64,000 nucleotides of DNA from IDS-8 sp036381215 (GTDB lineage Bacteria > Pseudomonadota > Gammaproteobacteria > Steroidobacterales > Woeseiaceae). Shown here piece by piece: positions 1 through 7,887 of this stretch. The notes below the pieces were generated by a model that worked only from the letters and a program-made list of their open reading frames with translations, did no database searches and was not told the DNA's origin. Position 1 is the first letter of the stretch. Every line of letters starts with the position of its first letter. Both the position numbers and the translations under genes were made by a program. The stretch is from assembly GCA_036381215.1 (NCBI GenBank), contig DASVDF010000079.1:1-64000 (forward strand). Reading direction: 5' to 3'.

Positions 1-1670
1 ATGTGCGCGACGCCCTCGACCGTGATCGGACCGTCCACCGGCTGGCCGCCGGTCATCGCGACCGCGTCGTTCACGAGGATCTTGTACGTGATGTTGGCGC
101 CCGCGGCGACCGCCTGGCGGATCGCCACCGAGCCCGAGTGGTAGAACGTGCCGTCGCCGAGATTCTGGAACGCGTGCCGGCCCCCGTTGAACAGCGAGCG
201 CGTGATCCAGTTGATCCCCTCCCCGCCCATCTGGATCAGGCCCTCGGTGTCGCGGTCCATCCAGTTCGCCATGAAATGGCAGCCGATGCCCGCGAGCGCG
301 ATCGAGCCCTCCGGCACCTTCGTCGAGGTGTTGTGCGGGCAGCCCGAGCAGAAGTAGGGCGTGCGCGCGGCGCCCGTGATCTCGATCGGCGGGCCGGCCT
401 CCGCGGCCAGCCGCGCCGCGCGTGCGGTGAGCTCGAGCCCGGGGAGCGCGCGGTCGAGGCGCTCGGCAACGATGCGCGCGAGCTGCATCGGCGAGAGCTC
501 GCCGATCCACGGGATCAGCCGGTTTCCGCTCTCGTCCTCCTTGCCGATCATGCGCTCGGGCTTGCGGCCCGGGTAATCATAGAAGTATTCCTTGAACTGG
601 CTTTCGATGATGCCGCGCTTTTCCTCGACGACCAGCACCTCGCGCTTGTCGCGCACGAACTCGAGCGCGGTATCGTGCGCGAGCGGCCACACCATGCCGA
701 CCTTGTACACGTCGAGCCCGATGCGGCGTGCCTCGCGCCCGTCGATCCCGAGCAGGCGCAGCGCTTCCATCAGGTCGAGATGGCCCTTGCCGGTGGTCAC
801 GATGCCGTAGCGCGCGTCCGGCGTGCCGAAGATGCGGCGGTCGATCGGGTTCGTCTCCGCGAAGGCAATGGTCGCCGCCTTCTTCGCTTCCATGCGTTCT
901 TCGATCTGCGGGCCGGGATAATCCGGCCAGCGGATGTGCAATCCGTCCGGCGGCGGCACGAAGCCGGGCGGCACGCGGAACGCGGGCGGCGGCGGCAGCT
1001 CGACCGACATCGCCGATTCGACGGTCTCGGAGATCGCCTTGAAGCCGACCCACATGCCGGAGAAGCGCGAGAGGGCGATGCCGTAGAGCCCGTACTCCAG
1101 GTACTCGGCGACGTTCGCGGGGTTGAGGATGGGCATGAACCACGCGATGAACGCCGCGTCCGACTGGTGCGGCATGGACGAGGACACGCAGCCGTGGTCG
1201 TCGCCGGCGACGACCAGCACGCCGCCGTGCGGCGAGGAGCCGTAGGCGTTGCCGTGCTTCAGCGCGTCACCCGCGCGGTCGACGCCCGGCCCCTTGCCGT
1301 ACCAGATGCCGAACACGCCGTCCACGGTCCGCGTCGGATCGGCCTCGACCTGCTGCGAGCCGAGCACGGCGGTCGCCGCGAGATCCTCGTTGACCGCCGG
1401 CAGGAAGCGAACGTCGTTGGCTTCGAGCAGCTCGCGGGCACGCCAGAGCTCGAGATCGTAGGCGGCCAGCGGCGAGCCGCGATAACCGCTGACGAACCCC
1501 GCCGTCTTCAGGCCGGCGGCGCGGTCCAGCGCGCGCTGCATGAGGGGGATGCGCACCAGCGCCTGCGTGCCGGTCAGGAAGACGCGCCCCGCCGCCCGCC
1601 GGTAACGGTCGGCGAGCGCGTAATCGTCGAGCGGCCTCGCGCCGGGCGCGAGCGGCTGTGCGGTGGCCAT
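1..1670 (-). CDS. Indolepyruvate (arylpyruvate) ferredoxin oxidoreductase, N-terminal ~556 residues; 3' end outside window
   Basis: Oxidatively decarboxylates an aryl-2-oxoacid (indolepyruvate or phenylpyruvate) to the arylacetyl-CoA with thiamine diphosphate and ferredoxin. The reverse strand reads from ATG at 1670 without a stop to the window edge. Visible are the opening GFVSGYRGSPL block typical of the proteobacterial fused IorA/IorB enzyme, the VVAGDDHGCVSS segment, a CSGCPHN motif, and the thiamine-binding region GGEGINWITR with GDGTFYHSG. Proteobacterial fused enzymes run to about 1150 residues, so about half is present and the gamma-type domain would lie beyond base 1. It is divergent from an Lrp-type regulator and sits beside the phenylacetate genes, so it may feed phenylacetyl-CoA into them without a PaaK ligase. 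That link is inference; the family call is secure. Confidence 0.9.
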   Translation of the reverse strand, partial: MATAQPLAPGARPLDDYALADRYRRAAGRVFLTGTQALVRIPLMQRALDRAAGLKTAGFVSGYRGSPLAAYDLELWRARELLEANDVRFLPAVNEDLAATAVLGSQQVEADPTRTVDGVFGIWYGKGPGVDRAGDALKHGNAYGSSPHGGVLVVAGDDHGCVSSSMPHQSDAAFIAWFMPILNPANVAEYLEYGLYGIALSRFSGMWVGFKAISETVESAMSVELPPPPAFRVPPGFVPPPDGLHIRWPDYPGPQIEERMEAKKAATIAFAETNPIDRRIFGTPDARYGIVTTGKGHLDLMEALRLLGIDGREARRIGLDVYKVGMVWPLAHDTALEFVRDKREVLVVEEKRGIIESQFKEYFYDYPGRKPERMIGKEDESGNRLIPWIGELSPMQLARIVAERLDRALPGLELTARAARLAAEAGPPIEITGAARTPYFCSGCPHNTSTKVPEGSIALAGIGCHFMANWMDRDTEGLIQMGGEGINWITRSLFNGGRHAFQNLGDGTFYHSGSVAIRQAVAAGANITYKILVNDAVAMTGGQPVDGPITVEGVAH

Positions 1671-1830
1671 GCGGCTCCGTCCCACGGAGTCCCCTGGGAC
1701 GCTCATACTGGCAGATTCCGGCGGAAATGGGATGCCGAAATGGCCCGAATTTCAGCACTCTGTCGCAAGACTGTACCGATAAAATCCTGACTATGGCACA
1801 GTATCGCGATATCCAAGCCGGAAATGGAAT

Positions 1831-2298
1831 ATGCTGCTGGACCGCAAAGACCGCGCGGTGCTGAAGGCTCTGCAGCGCGACAGCCGGGTCACGATGCAGG
1901 AGCTCGCCGCCGTCACGGGCATGTCGTCCTCGGCCTGCTGGCGGCGCGTCAAGGCCCTCGAGGAGGCGGGTGTGATCGAGCGTTATGCGGCGCTGGTGAA
2001 CGCGCAAAAGGCGGGCTTCTCGCTCTCGTCCATGACGCTGGTCTCGCTCGCGCGCCACGAGGAGCAGAACGTCGAGCATTTCATCCGCGAGGTGGCGCGT
2101 CACCCGGAGGTGCTGGAGTGCTTCGCCACCAGCGGCGAGGCGGATTTCCACCTGCGGGTGGTCGTCGAGGACATGGACGCCTACAACCGCTTCCTCGACG
2201 ATTTCATCTTCAAGCTGCCCGGTGTCTCGCAGGTCCGTTCCAACATCGTGCTGAAGGAAATCAAGCTCGACACGGCGCTCCCGTTCCGCGACGCGTGA
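1831..2298 (+). CDS. Lrp/AsnC-family transcriptional regulator
   Basis: A 155-residue DNA-binding regulator of the feast/famine type. Residues 1-60 form the winged helix-turn-helix (LDRKDRAVLKALQRDSR, then VTMQELAAVTGMSSSACWRR). The rest is the RAM ligand-binding domain, including EVARHPEVLECFATSGEADF and the VRSNIVLKEIK strand. The length is normal for the family. It starts 160 bp from the divergent ferredoxin oxidoreductase gene, so it is the obvious candidate for amino-acid- or oxoacid-responsive control of that gene and of itself. The ligand cannot be read from the sequence. An inverted repeat followed by T4 lies just downstream. Confidence 0.9.
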   Translation: MLLDRKDRAVLKALQRDSRVTMQELAAVTGMSSSACWRRVKALEEAGVIERYAALVNAQKAGFSLSSMTLVSLARHEEQNVEHFIREVARHPEVLECFATSGEADFHLRVVVEDMDAYNRFLDDFIFKLPGVSQVRSNIVLKEIKLDTALPFRDA

Positions 2299-2330
2299 TG
2301 CATGCGGCAGGCCGCTCGTACACCGAGACG

Positions 2331-2383
2331 GGCCGCCGCGCGTCGATCTCATCCAGCATAGAGCCCGAGCGCGGCGGCCTTTT
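2331..2383 (+). terminator. Putative intrinsic terminator of the Lrp-type gene
   Basis: Perfect 11-bp arms GGCCGCCGCGC (2331-2341) and GCGCGGCGGCC (2369-2379) are followed by TTTT. The loop is long (27 nt), so this is weaker than a classical terminator. It lies between the convergent Lrp-type gene and paaZ. Confidence 0.5.
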
Positions 2384-2399
2384 CGGCCAGACGCTTTCC

Positions 2400-4475
2400 T
2401 CAGGCGCCCTGCATGCGCGCCCACTCGGCGTCGGTGGCGACCATCGTGAGCACGTCGTAAGCCGCCACCAGCTCGCCGTCCTGGTTCGTGACCTCGGTAT
2501 CCCAGCGCACCTCGCCATAGCCCTGGCCCTCGCGCAGCGTCTTCTGCTTGCAGGTGAGCCGCACCCGCAGCGCGTCGCCGGGGTTCACGGGTTTCGCGAA
2601 GCGCAGGTCGTCGATGCCGTAGTTGGCGAGCACGGGGCCGGGCTCGGGTTCGACGAAAAGTCCCGCGGCGAACGAGACGATCAGGTAGCCGTGGGCGACC
2701 CGGCCGTCGAAGAACGGGTTCTTGCGGGCCGCCGCCTCGTCCATGTGCGCATAGAAGCGGTCGCCGGTGAAATTCGCGAAATGCTCGATGTCGTCGAGCG
2801 TGATCATGCGCGGCTCCGAATGCAGCGTGTCGCCGAGCGCGAGCTGCTCGAATGTCTTGCGGAACGGATGTACGCCGGCGTCGTTTTCCTCCGCGCCGCG
2901 GATCCAGCGCCCGGTCGCGCGCGTCAGGGTCTCCGGCGCGCCCTGCACGGCCGTCCTCTGCATGTAGTGCAGCACGCCGCGCACGCCCCCGAGCTCCTCG
3001 CCGCCGCCGGCGCGTCCCGGGCCGCCGTGCACGAGGTGCGGCAGCGGCGAGCCGTGGCCGGTGCTTTCCGCGGCACAGTGACGGTTGATGACGAGGATGC
3101 GGCCGTGATGCGCGGCGGTGCCGAGAACGAGCTCGCGCGCGATCTCGTCGGAGTGGGTGACGATGGATTCCACGAGGCTCCCCGCGCCGAGCCGCGACAG
3201 CTCGATGGCTTCGTCGAGGTTCTCGTACGGCAGCACGGTGCTCACCGGGCCGAACGCTTCGACGGTGTGCACCGCGCGAGCCGTGATCGGGCGCTCGCAC
3301 AGGAGCAGCGTCGGCATGAAGAACGCACCCTTGCGTACGTTCGCGTCCACCACCTCGAAGACGTCGCGGTTGCCATAGACCACTTCCGCCTCGGACGCGA
3401 GATCCGCTACCCGATCGCGCACCTCCGTACGCTGGTGCAGGCTCGCGAGGGCACCCATGTCGACCTGATCGCTCGCCGGATTGCCGATGCGCACCCTGCC
3501 GAGCTCGCCCGAGAGCTTGCGGACGAGGTCCGCGGCGATCGCCGCCGGGGCGATGATGCGGCGTATGGCCGTGCACTTCTGCCCGGCCTTGGCGATCATC
3601 TCGCGTTTCACTTCTTTGACGAAGAGGTCGAACTCCGGCGTGCCGGGCACGGCGTCCGGGCCGAGAACAGCGGCGTTGATCGAGTCCGTCTCGGCGGTGA
3701 AGCGCACGGATTCGGCGACCACGCGCGGATGCTGCTGGAGCTTGACCGCGGTGCTCTTCGAGCCGGTGAATGCGATCGTATCCTGGTCGGTGAGATGCTC
3801 GAACAGGTCGCCGACGCCGCCGCACACCAGCTGGATCGCGCCCTCGGGCAGGATGCCGGAAGCGACGATGCGCCGGACCATGAGCTCCGTGAGATAAGCC
3901 GTCGTGGAGGCCGGCTTCACGATGGCCGGCACGCCTGCCAGGATGGCCGGCGCGAGCTTCTCGAGCATGCCCCAGCAGGGAAAGTTGAACGCGTTGATGT
4001 GCACCGCCGCGCCGAGGCGGGGCGTGTAGATGTGCTGGCCGACGAACGTACCCTGCTTCGACAGCACCTCCGGCTTGCCGTCGAGATAGACGTGCGCGTT
4101 CGGCATTTCGCGCCGTCCCTTGCTCGAGAACACGAACAGCGTGCCGATGCCGCCGTCGATGTCGATCCAGCTGTCCTTCTTCGTTGCGCCCGTGCGCGTC
4201 GACAGCGCGTACAGCTCGGTCTTGTGCTCGCTCAAACGCAGGGCCAGCGCCTTGAGCATGAGCGCGCGCTCGTGAAACGTGTAGCGGCGCAGATTCGGAC
4301 CGCCGACCCGGCGCGCGTAATCCAGTATTGCGCCGAAATCGAGGCCTTCGCTCGAGAGCAGCGCGACCACGCTGCCGTCGACCGCGCTCGCGAGCGGCAC
4401 GCCGTCGCCGGAGCCCTCGACCCAGGCGTTCTGCACGAAGCTAGCGAGCTTCGCGGGCGGGGGGAGACTGGCCAT
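2400..4475 (-). CDS. paaZ: PaaZ: oxepin-CoA hydrolase / 3-oxo-5,6-dehydrosuberyl-CoA semialdehyde dehydrogenase
   Basis: Bifunctional 691-residue ring-opening enzyme of the phenylacetyl-CoA pathway. Residues 1 to about 530 are an NADP aldehyde dehydrogenase. It has the cofactor region (HINAFNFPCWGMLEKLAPA), FTGSKST, and the catalytic cysteine in AGQKCTAI near residue 302. Residues from about 540 form a MaoC-type R-hydratase with FTGDRFYAHMDE near 570-580, which carries the conserved Asp and His. Length and domain order match E. coli PaaZ (681 residues). It is transcribed divergently from paaX across a 155-bp region with a PaaX-like site. ATG at 4475 is preceded by GGAGGAAAT, a strong ribosome site. 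Confidence 0.96.
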   Translation of the reverse strand: MASLPPPAKLASFVQNAWVEGSGDGVPLASAVDGSVVALLSSEGLDFGAILDYARRVGGPNLRRYTFHERALMLKALALRLSEHKTELYALSTRTGATKKDSWIDIDGGIGTLFVFSSKGRREMPNAHVYLDGKPEVLSKQGTFVGQHIYTPRLGAAVHINAFNFPCWGMLEKLAPAILAGVPAIVKPASTTAYLTELMVRRIVASGILPEGAIQLVCGGVGDLFEHLTDQDTIAFTGSKSTAVKLQQHPRVVAESVRFTAETDSINAAVLGPDAVPGTPEFDLFVKEVKREMIAKAGQKCTAIRRIIAPAAIAADLVRKLSGELGRVRIGNPASDQVDMGALASLHQRTEVRDRVADLASEAEVVYGNRDVFEVVDANVRKGAFFMPTLLLCERPITARAVHTVEAFGPVSTVLPYENLDEAIELSRLGAGSLVESIVTHSDEIARELVLGTAAHHGRILVINRHCAAESTGHGSPLPHLVHGGPGRAGGGEELGGVRGVLHYMQRTAVQGAPETLTRATGRWIRGAEENDAGVHPFRKTFEQLALGDTLHSEPRMITLDDIEHFANFTGDRFYAHMDEAAARKNPFFDGRVAHGYLIVSFAAGLFVEPEPGPVLANYGIDDLRFAKPVNPGDALRVRLTCKQKTLREGQGYGEVRWDTEVTNQDGELVAAYDVLTMVATDAEWARMQGA

Positions 4476-4517
4476 GGGCGATTTCCTCCGGGATACGGAA
4501 AATGGAATAATCCGGGA

Positions 4518-4534
4518 AATTACGTATCACATTG
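4518..4534. promoter_or_regulatory. Candidate PaaX operator between paaZ and paaX
   Basis: Read on the minus strand this is CAATGTGATACGTAATT. Its AATGTGATACGTAAT core matches 12 of 15 positions of the E. coli PaaX box as I recall it (WWTRTGATTCGCGWT). A related CAAAGTGATACATGAG lies upstream of paaA at 6521. The location, 42 bp upstream of the paaZ start and about 100 bp upstream of paaX, fits a shared operator. Binding is inferred. Confidence 0.45.
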
Positions 4535-4552
4535 TAACGGTCTGCCGCCCTC

Positions 4553-4567
4553 AGTGTCCTGTCCCGC
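4553..4567 (+). repeat. Solo terminal repeat of the fabA-fabB type element
   Basis: AGTGTCCTGTCCCGC is identical over 15 bases to the left end of the inverted-repeat element at 10955-11172. Here the match stops after the terminus and no second arm is found nearby. It looks like a remnant or a solo end in the paaX leader. Confidence 0.6.
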
Positions 4568-4630
4568 CAACCACCGGGTGATTCCGTTCGCGCCGGGGCG
4601 CGCCGGCCCGGTCGCGATCCGTTGCTCCGC

Positions 4631-5551
4631 ATGTCGCTGACCGGCGCCGCCCGCGCCCTCGTGAAAGAATTCCGCGCGCGGCCGCTGCCGCGGGCAGGCT
4701 CGCTGATCATCACTTTGTACGGTGACGCGATCGCACCGCGCGGCGGCACCGCCTGGATCGGCAGCCTCATCCGGGTGCTGGCGGACTTCGGGATCAGCGA
4801 GCGCCTCGTCCGGACCTCGGTGTTCCGGCTCGCGAAAGACGGCTGGCTCGAGTCGGAGCCGGTGGGGCGCCGCAGCTTCTACCGCCTCACCGAGAACGGA
4901 GCGCTGCGCTTCCGCGAAGCCACGCACCGCATTTACGGCGAGCCGCGCCACGCCTGGTCCGGCGAGTGGTGCCTCGTGCTGCTCGCCGGCGTCTCGTCCG
5001 AGCGCCGGGAGGCGTTGCGCCGCGAGCTCACGTGGCTGGGTTTCGGCCCGATCTCGGGGGAGGTCATGGCGCATCCGTCGCCGGAACCCGCCGATCTGGC
5101 CGCGGTGCTTGCGCGTGCCGGCGCCGCGGACGACGTCGTCGTGATGCAGGCGCGCACCGGAGAGAGGCTCGCGAACGGCGCGCTGCGCGCCCTCGTCCAC
5201 GCGAGCTGGAATCTTGCCGACATCGAGGCGCGCTACGCCGCCTTTCTCGAGCGCTTCCGCCCGGTATTCGCCGCCGCGCGCAAAACGCGCCAGGTCGATC
5301 CCCGGATCGCCTTCCAGGTGCGGACCCTGCTGGTGCAGGAATACCGCAAAGTGTTGCTGCGCGACCCGCTGTTGCCGGCGGAGCTGTTGCCGAAGAACTG
5401 GCACGGCACCCCGGCCTACCAGCTCTGCCGCAACCTGTACCGGCGCGTGCACGCGGCGGCCGACGAGCACCTGAGCGCGACGATGGAGACGGCCGAAGGG
5501 CCGCTGCCTCCGCCGGCGCCGGATTTCTACGCACGCTTCGGCGGGCTATAG
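4631..5551 (+). CDS. paaX: PaaX: phenylacetyl-CoA-responsive repressor of the paa genes
   Basis: A 306-residue GntR-like regulator that represses paa promoters and is released by phenylacetyl-CoA. It has an N-terminal winged helix (residues ~20-95, containing SLIRVLADFGISERLVRTSVFRL and GRRSFYRLTENG) and the PaaX-specific central and C-terminal domains (WSGEWCLVLLAG; QEYRKVLLRDPLLPAELLPKNW). The length equals E. coli PaaX, about 316 residues. ATG at 4631 is preferred. An in-frame TTG at 4622 would add three residues. It is divergent from paaZ and followed 19 bp later by paaI, the usual regulator-thioesterase neighbourhood. Confidence 0.95.
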   Translation: MSLTGAARALVKEFRARPLPRAGSLIITLYGDAIAPRGGTAWIGSLIRVLADFGISERLVRTSVFRLAKDGWLESEPVGRRSFYRLTENGALRFREATHRIYGEPRHAWSGEWCLVLLAGVSSERREALRRELTWLGFGPISGEVMAHPSPEPADLAAVLARAGAADDVVVMQARTGERLANGALRALVHASWNLADIEARYAAFLERFRPVFAAARKTRQVDPRIAFQVRTLLVQEYRKVLLRDPLLPAELLPKNWHGTPAYQLCRNLYRRVHAAADEHLSATMETAEGPLPPPAPDFYARFGGL

Positions 5552-5570
5552 CAGCCTCAAGGAGATTCCC

Positions 5571-5990
5571 ATGAACGAGCTCGAAACCGCGCGCCGCTGC
5601 GCCGACGCCATGTTCTCGAAAGACGTCGCGGCGCAGGCGCTCGGCATCGCCATCGAGGTGCTCGCGCCCGGCGAGATACGCGCCACCATGGAGGTCAGGC
5701 CGGACATGGTGAACGGCCACGACGTCTGCCATGGCGGCTACCTCTTCACGCTCGCCGACACCGCGTTCGCCTTCGCCTGCAACGCGTACGGCAAGGTGAC
5801 CGTGGCCGCGGGGGCATCGATCGACTTCCTGCGTCCCGCGAAAGCCGGCGACCGCCTCACCGCGCTCGCGAGCGAGCGCCACCGCGGCCGGCGCACCGGC
5901 GTGTACGACGTGGTCGTCACCAGCCAGAGCGGCGAGACCATCGCGCTGTTTCGCGGCCGCTCGCACGTCACGGATCGCCCCCTCCTGTAG
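5571..5990 (+). CDS. paaI: PaaI: hydroxyphenylacetyl-CoA thioesterase
   Basis: A 139-residue hot-dog thioesterase that rescues CoA from dead-end hydroxyphenylacetyl-CoA esters during phenylacetate breakdown. The PaaI signature VNGHDVCHGGYLFTLADTAF (residues ~44-63) contains the conserved Asn, HGG and Asp. AAGGAG lies 7 bp before the ATG at 5571. The TAG stop (5988-5990) is itself the start of a REP repeat (CTGTAGGAGCGCGC). The visible C-terminus, VTDRPLL, may therefore have been set by that repeat. Confidence 0.95.
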   Translation: MNELETARRCADAMFSKDVAAQALGIAIEVLAPGEIRATMEVRPDMVNGHDVCHGGYLFTLADTAFAFACNAYGKVTVAAGASIDFLRPAKAGDRLTALASERHRGRRTGVYDVVVTSQSGETIALFRGRSHVTDRPLL

Positions 5991-6297
5991 GAGCGCGCAC
6001 CGCGCGCGACCGAACGAAGGCACGTACCACGAACGAAGGCACGCTGGCATCTCAGCATCGTTCACGCACACCGCATCGCAAACGGGGCGGAGCCGTGGCC
6101 GGGGGAGTCCCTCTCGGCGGCGTGCGAGGCAGGGACAGCCGAGCCCGCAGGCCTACAGGGACGTACTTGCGGCCGGCGCCGAGAGGGACTCCCCCGGTCG
6201 CGGCTCCGCCCCAGTCACCGAAGCCAAAACGTGCGTGAACGATGCGGTCCCGAAGAGTGCGGGCCACGATCCCGTCACGCGCAATGCGCGCTCCTAC
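5987..6297. repeat. Composite nested palindromic repeat between paaI and paaA
   Basis: Outer REP arms are GTAGGAGCGCGC (from 5987) and its inverted partner ending GCGCTCCTAC at 6297. Inside are inverted copies of GCATCGTTCACGCAC (6054-6068 and 6231-6245). At the core are about 36-bp arms (6084-6119 and 6177-6212) containing GGGGGAGTCCCTCTCGGCG, around a 57-bp loop. The right part, 6231-6297, aligns without gaps to 58487-58553. The remaining bases to paaA hold another REP-like palindrome and a candidate operator. Confidence 0.8.
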
Positions 6298-6329
6298 GGG
6301 TGCCTTCGTTCGGCCACGTGGGTGGTTTC

Positions 6330-6354
6330 GTCGCCCGCATGGCGGGCTCCCACA
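6330..6354. repeat. REP-like palindrome of a second type
   Basis: GCCCGCATGGCGGGC followed by TCCCACA reads on the other strand as TGTGGGAGCCCGCCATGCGGGC. This is the other common REP shape (GTGGGAGC head plus a GC stem). It lies in the 613-bp gap before paaA. I see no gene in the rest of that gap. Confidence 0.55.
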
Positions 6355-6520
6355 AATCGAGGCTGCGTCCGAGCCACCGGTCGGGAGGGGGGACGATGCC
6401 CGGGAACAGTGTCCCGTCGATAGTTGGATGTGCATCGTTCGCGGCCCGGTGGGGGACTCTCTGGGCGGGGTTCGGCAGGTGGGTGGCGGGGCTGGTTCTG
6501 GGGGGCGGCGGGGTGGTTTT

Positions 6521-6537
6521 CAAAGTGATACATGAGC
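6521..6537. promoter_or_regulatory. Candidate PaaX operator upstream of paaABCDE
   Basis: CAAAGTGATACATGAGC shares GTGATAC and flanking positions with the candidate operator at 4518-4534. It lies 67 bp before the paaA start, in the first AT-richer stretch after a GC-rich run. TTGAAG at 6540-6545 could be a -35 element, but the matching -10 is poor. Confidence 0.4.
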
Positions 6538-6603
6538 GGTTGAAGTCGCCAGAAAACTGTGACACATTGAGGGCTCACTCCCGCGGCGCAGGGGTTCATC
6601 GGC

Positions 6604-7587
6604 GTGTATACCCAGGGACTCGACCAGAAACCGGACAGCGCCGCCCCGGCGGACGCGCAGGAGCGGCTCGCGCGTTTCCAGGCGCGGATCGACGCGGAGG
6701 AGAAGATCGAGCCCAGGGACTGGATGCCGGAGGCCTACCGCCGGACACTCCTGCGCCAGATCTCCCAGCACGCGCACTCCGAGATCATCGGCATGCAGCC
6801 CGAGGGCAACTGGCTCACGCGCGCGCCGACGCTGCGCCGCAAGGCGATCCTGCTCGCCAAGGTGCAGGACGAGGCCGGCCACGGCCTGTACCTCTACGGC
6901 GCGGCCGAGACCCTGGGCCGATCGCGCGCCGCCATGATCGACGACCTGCTCATCGGTAAGGCCAAGTATTCGAGCATCTTCAACTACCCGACGCTCACCT
7001 GGGCCGACGTCGGCGCCATCGGCTGGCTGGTGGACGGCGCGGCCATCATGAACCAGATCCCGATCTGCCGCTGCTCCTACGGCCCGTACGCGCGTGCCAT
7101 GGTCCGCATCTGCAAGGAAGAAAGCTTCCACCAGCGCCAGGGTTTCGAAATCATGCTGGCCCTCTGCCGCGGCACGGACGAGCAGAAAGCCATGGCGCAG
7201 GATGCGCTCGATCGCTGGTGGTGGCCGTCACTCATGATGTTCGGGCCGAGCGACGCGGATTCACAGCACTCCGCCCAGTCCATGGCCTGGAAGATCAAGC
7301 GCTTCACCAACGACGAGCTCAGGCAGAAGTTCGTCGACGCGACCGTTCCGCAGGCGCATTTCCTCGGGCTCGAGATTCCGGATGACGACCTCGTTTGGGA
7401 CGAGGCCGCGGGCCATTGGCGGCACGGCCCGATCGACTGGCAGGAGTTCAAGGACGTGCTGGCGGGCAACGGCCCGTGCAACCGCCAGCGCATGCAGCAC
7501 CGCCGCGCCGCCCACGAGGACGGCGACTGGGTGCGCGAGGCTGCCCGCGCCTGGGCCGAGAAGCAGGCCGCGCGCGAGGCGGCCTGA
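6604..7587 (+). CDS. paaA: PaaA: 1,2-phenylacetyl-CoA epoxidase catalytic subunit
   Basis: Diiron catalytic subunit (327 residues) of the multicomponent oxygenase that converts phenylacetyl-CoA to the 1,2-epoxide. The diiron four-helix protein is recognisable from QHAHSEIIGMQPEGNW, KVQDEAGHGLYLY (iron ligands Glu and His) and CKEESFHQRQGFE (second ligand set). The length is close to E. coli PaaA (309), with a slightly longer C-terminus. GTG at 6604 is the start that gives the usual short leader before IEPRDWMPEAYR; the ribosome site is weak. It is the first gene of a compact paaABCDE operon. Confidence 0.97.
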   Translation: MYTQGLDQKPDSAAPADAQERLARFQARIDAEEKIEPRDWMPEAYRRTLLRQISQHAHSEIIGMQPEGNWLTRAPTLRRKAILLAKVQDEAGHGLYLYGAAETLGRSRAAMIDDLLIGKAKYSSIFNYPTLTWADVGAIGWLVDGAAIMNQIPICRCSYGPYARAMVRICKEESFHQRQGFEIMLALCRGTDEQKAMAQDALDRWWWPSLMMFGPSDADSQHSAQSMAWKIKRFTNDELRQKFVDATVPQAHFLGLEIPDDDLVWDEAAGHWRHGPIDWQEFKDVLAGNGPCNRQRMQHRRAAHEDGDWVREAARAWAEKQAAREAA

Positions 7588-7596
7588 GGAGGCGCG

Positions 7597-7884
7597 ATGC
7601 CCGCGAAAGACTGGCCGCTCTGGGAAGTGTTCGTCCGCTCCCGCTCCGGGCTTTCCCACCGCCACGTCGGCAGCCTGCACGCCGCCGACGAGCGCATGGC
7701 GCTGGACCACGCTCGCGACGCCTATACCCGGCGCAGCGAGGGCGTGAGCATCTGGGTGGTGCGCTCGAGCGAGATCGTCGCTTCGGATCCGGCGGACGCG
7801 GAGGCGTTCTTCGAGCCGGCCGCGGACAAGATCTATCGTCACCCCACCTTCTACGATATCCCCGAAGGCGTCGAGAATCTCTGA
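7597..7884 (+). CDS. paaB: PaaB: phenylacetyl-CoA epoxidase subunit B
   Basis: A 95-residue structural subunit bridging the PaaAC heterodimers in the epoxidase. The signature WPLWEVFVRSRSGLSHRHVG opens the protein. A HARDAYTRR segment and ADKIYRHPTFYDIP near the end follow, as in E. coli PaaB (95 residues). It starts 9 bp after paaA with GAGGAG as ribosome site and is 3 bp from paaC. Confidence 0.97.
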   Translation: MPAKDWPLWEVFVRSRSGLSHRHVGSLHAADERMALDHARDAYTRRSEGVSIWVVRSSEIVASDPADAEAFFEPAADKIYRHPTFYDIPEGVENL

Positions 7885-7887
7885 CCC

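Noticed and set aside
1824..4640. A 938-codon open frame on the + strand, and similar long frames opposite most genes
   Set aside because: It is antisense to paaZ, with arginine-rich low-complexity composition and no family motifs. Long shadow frames are expected at this G+C content.
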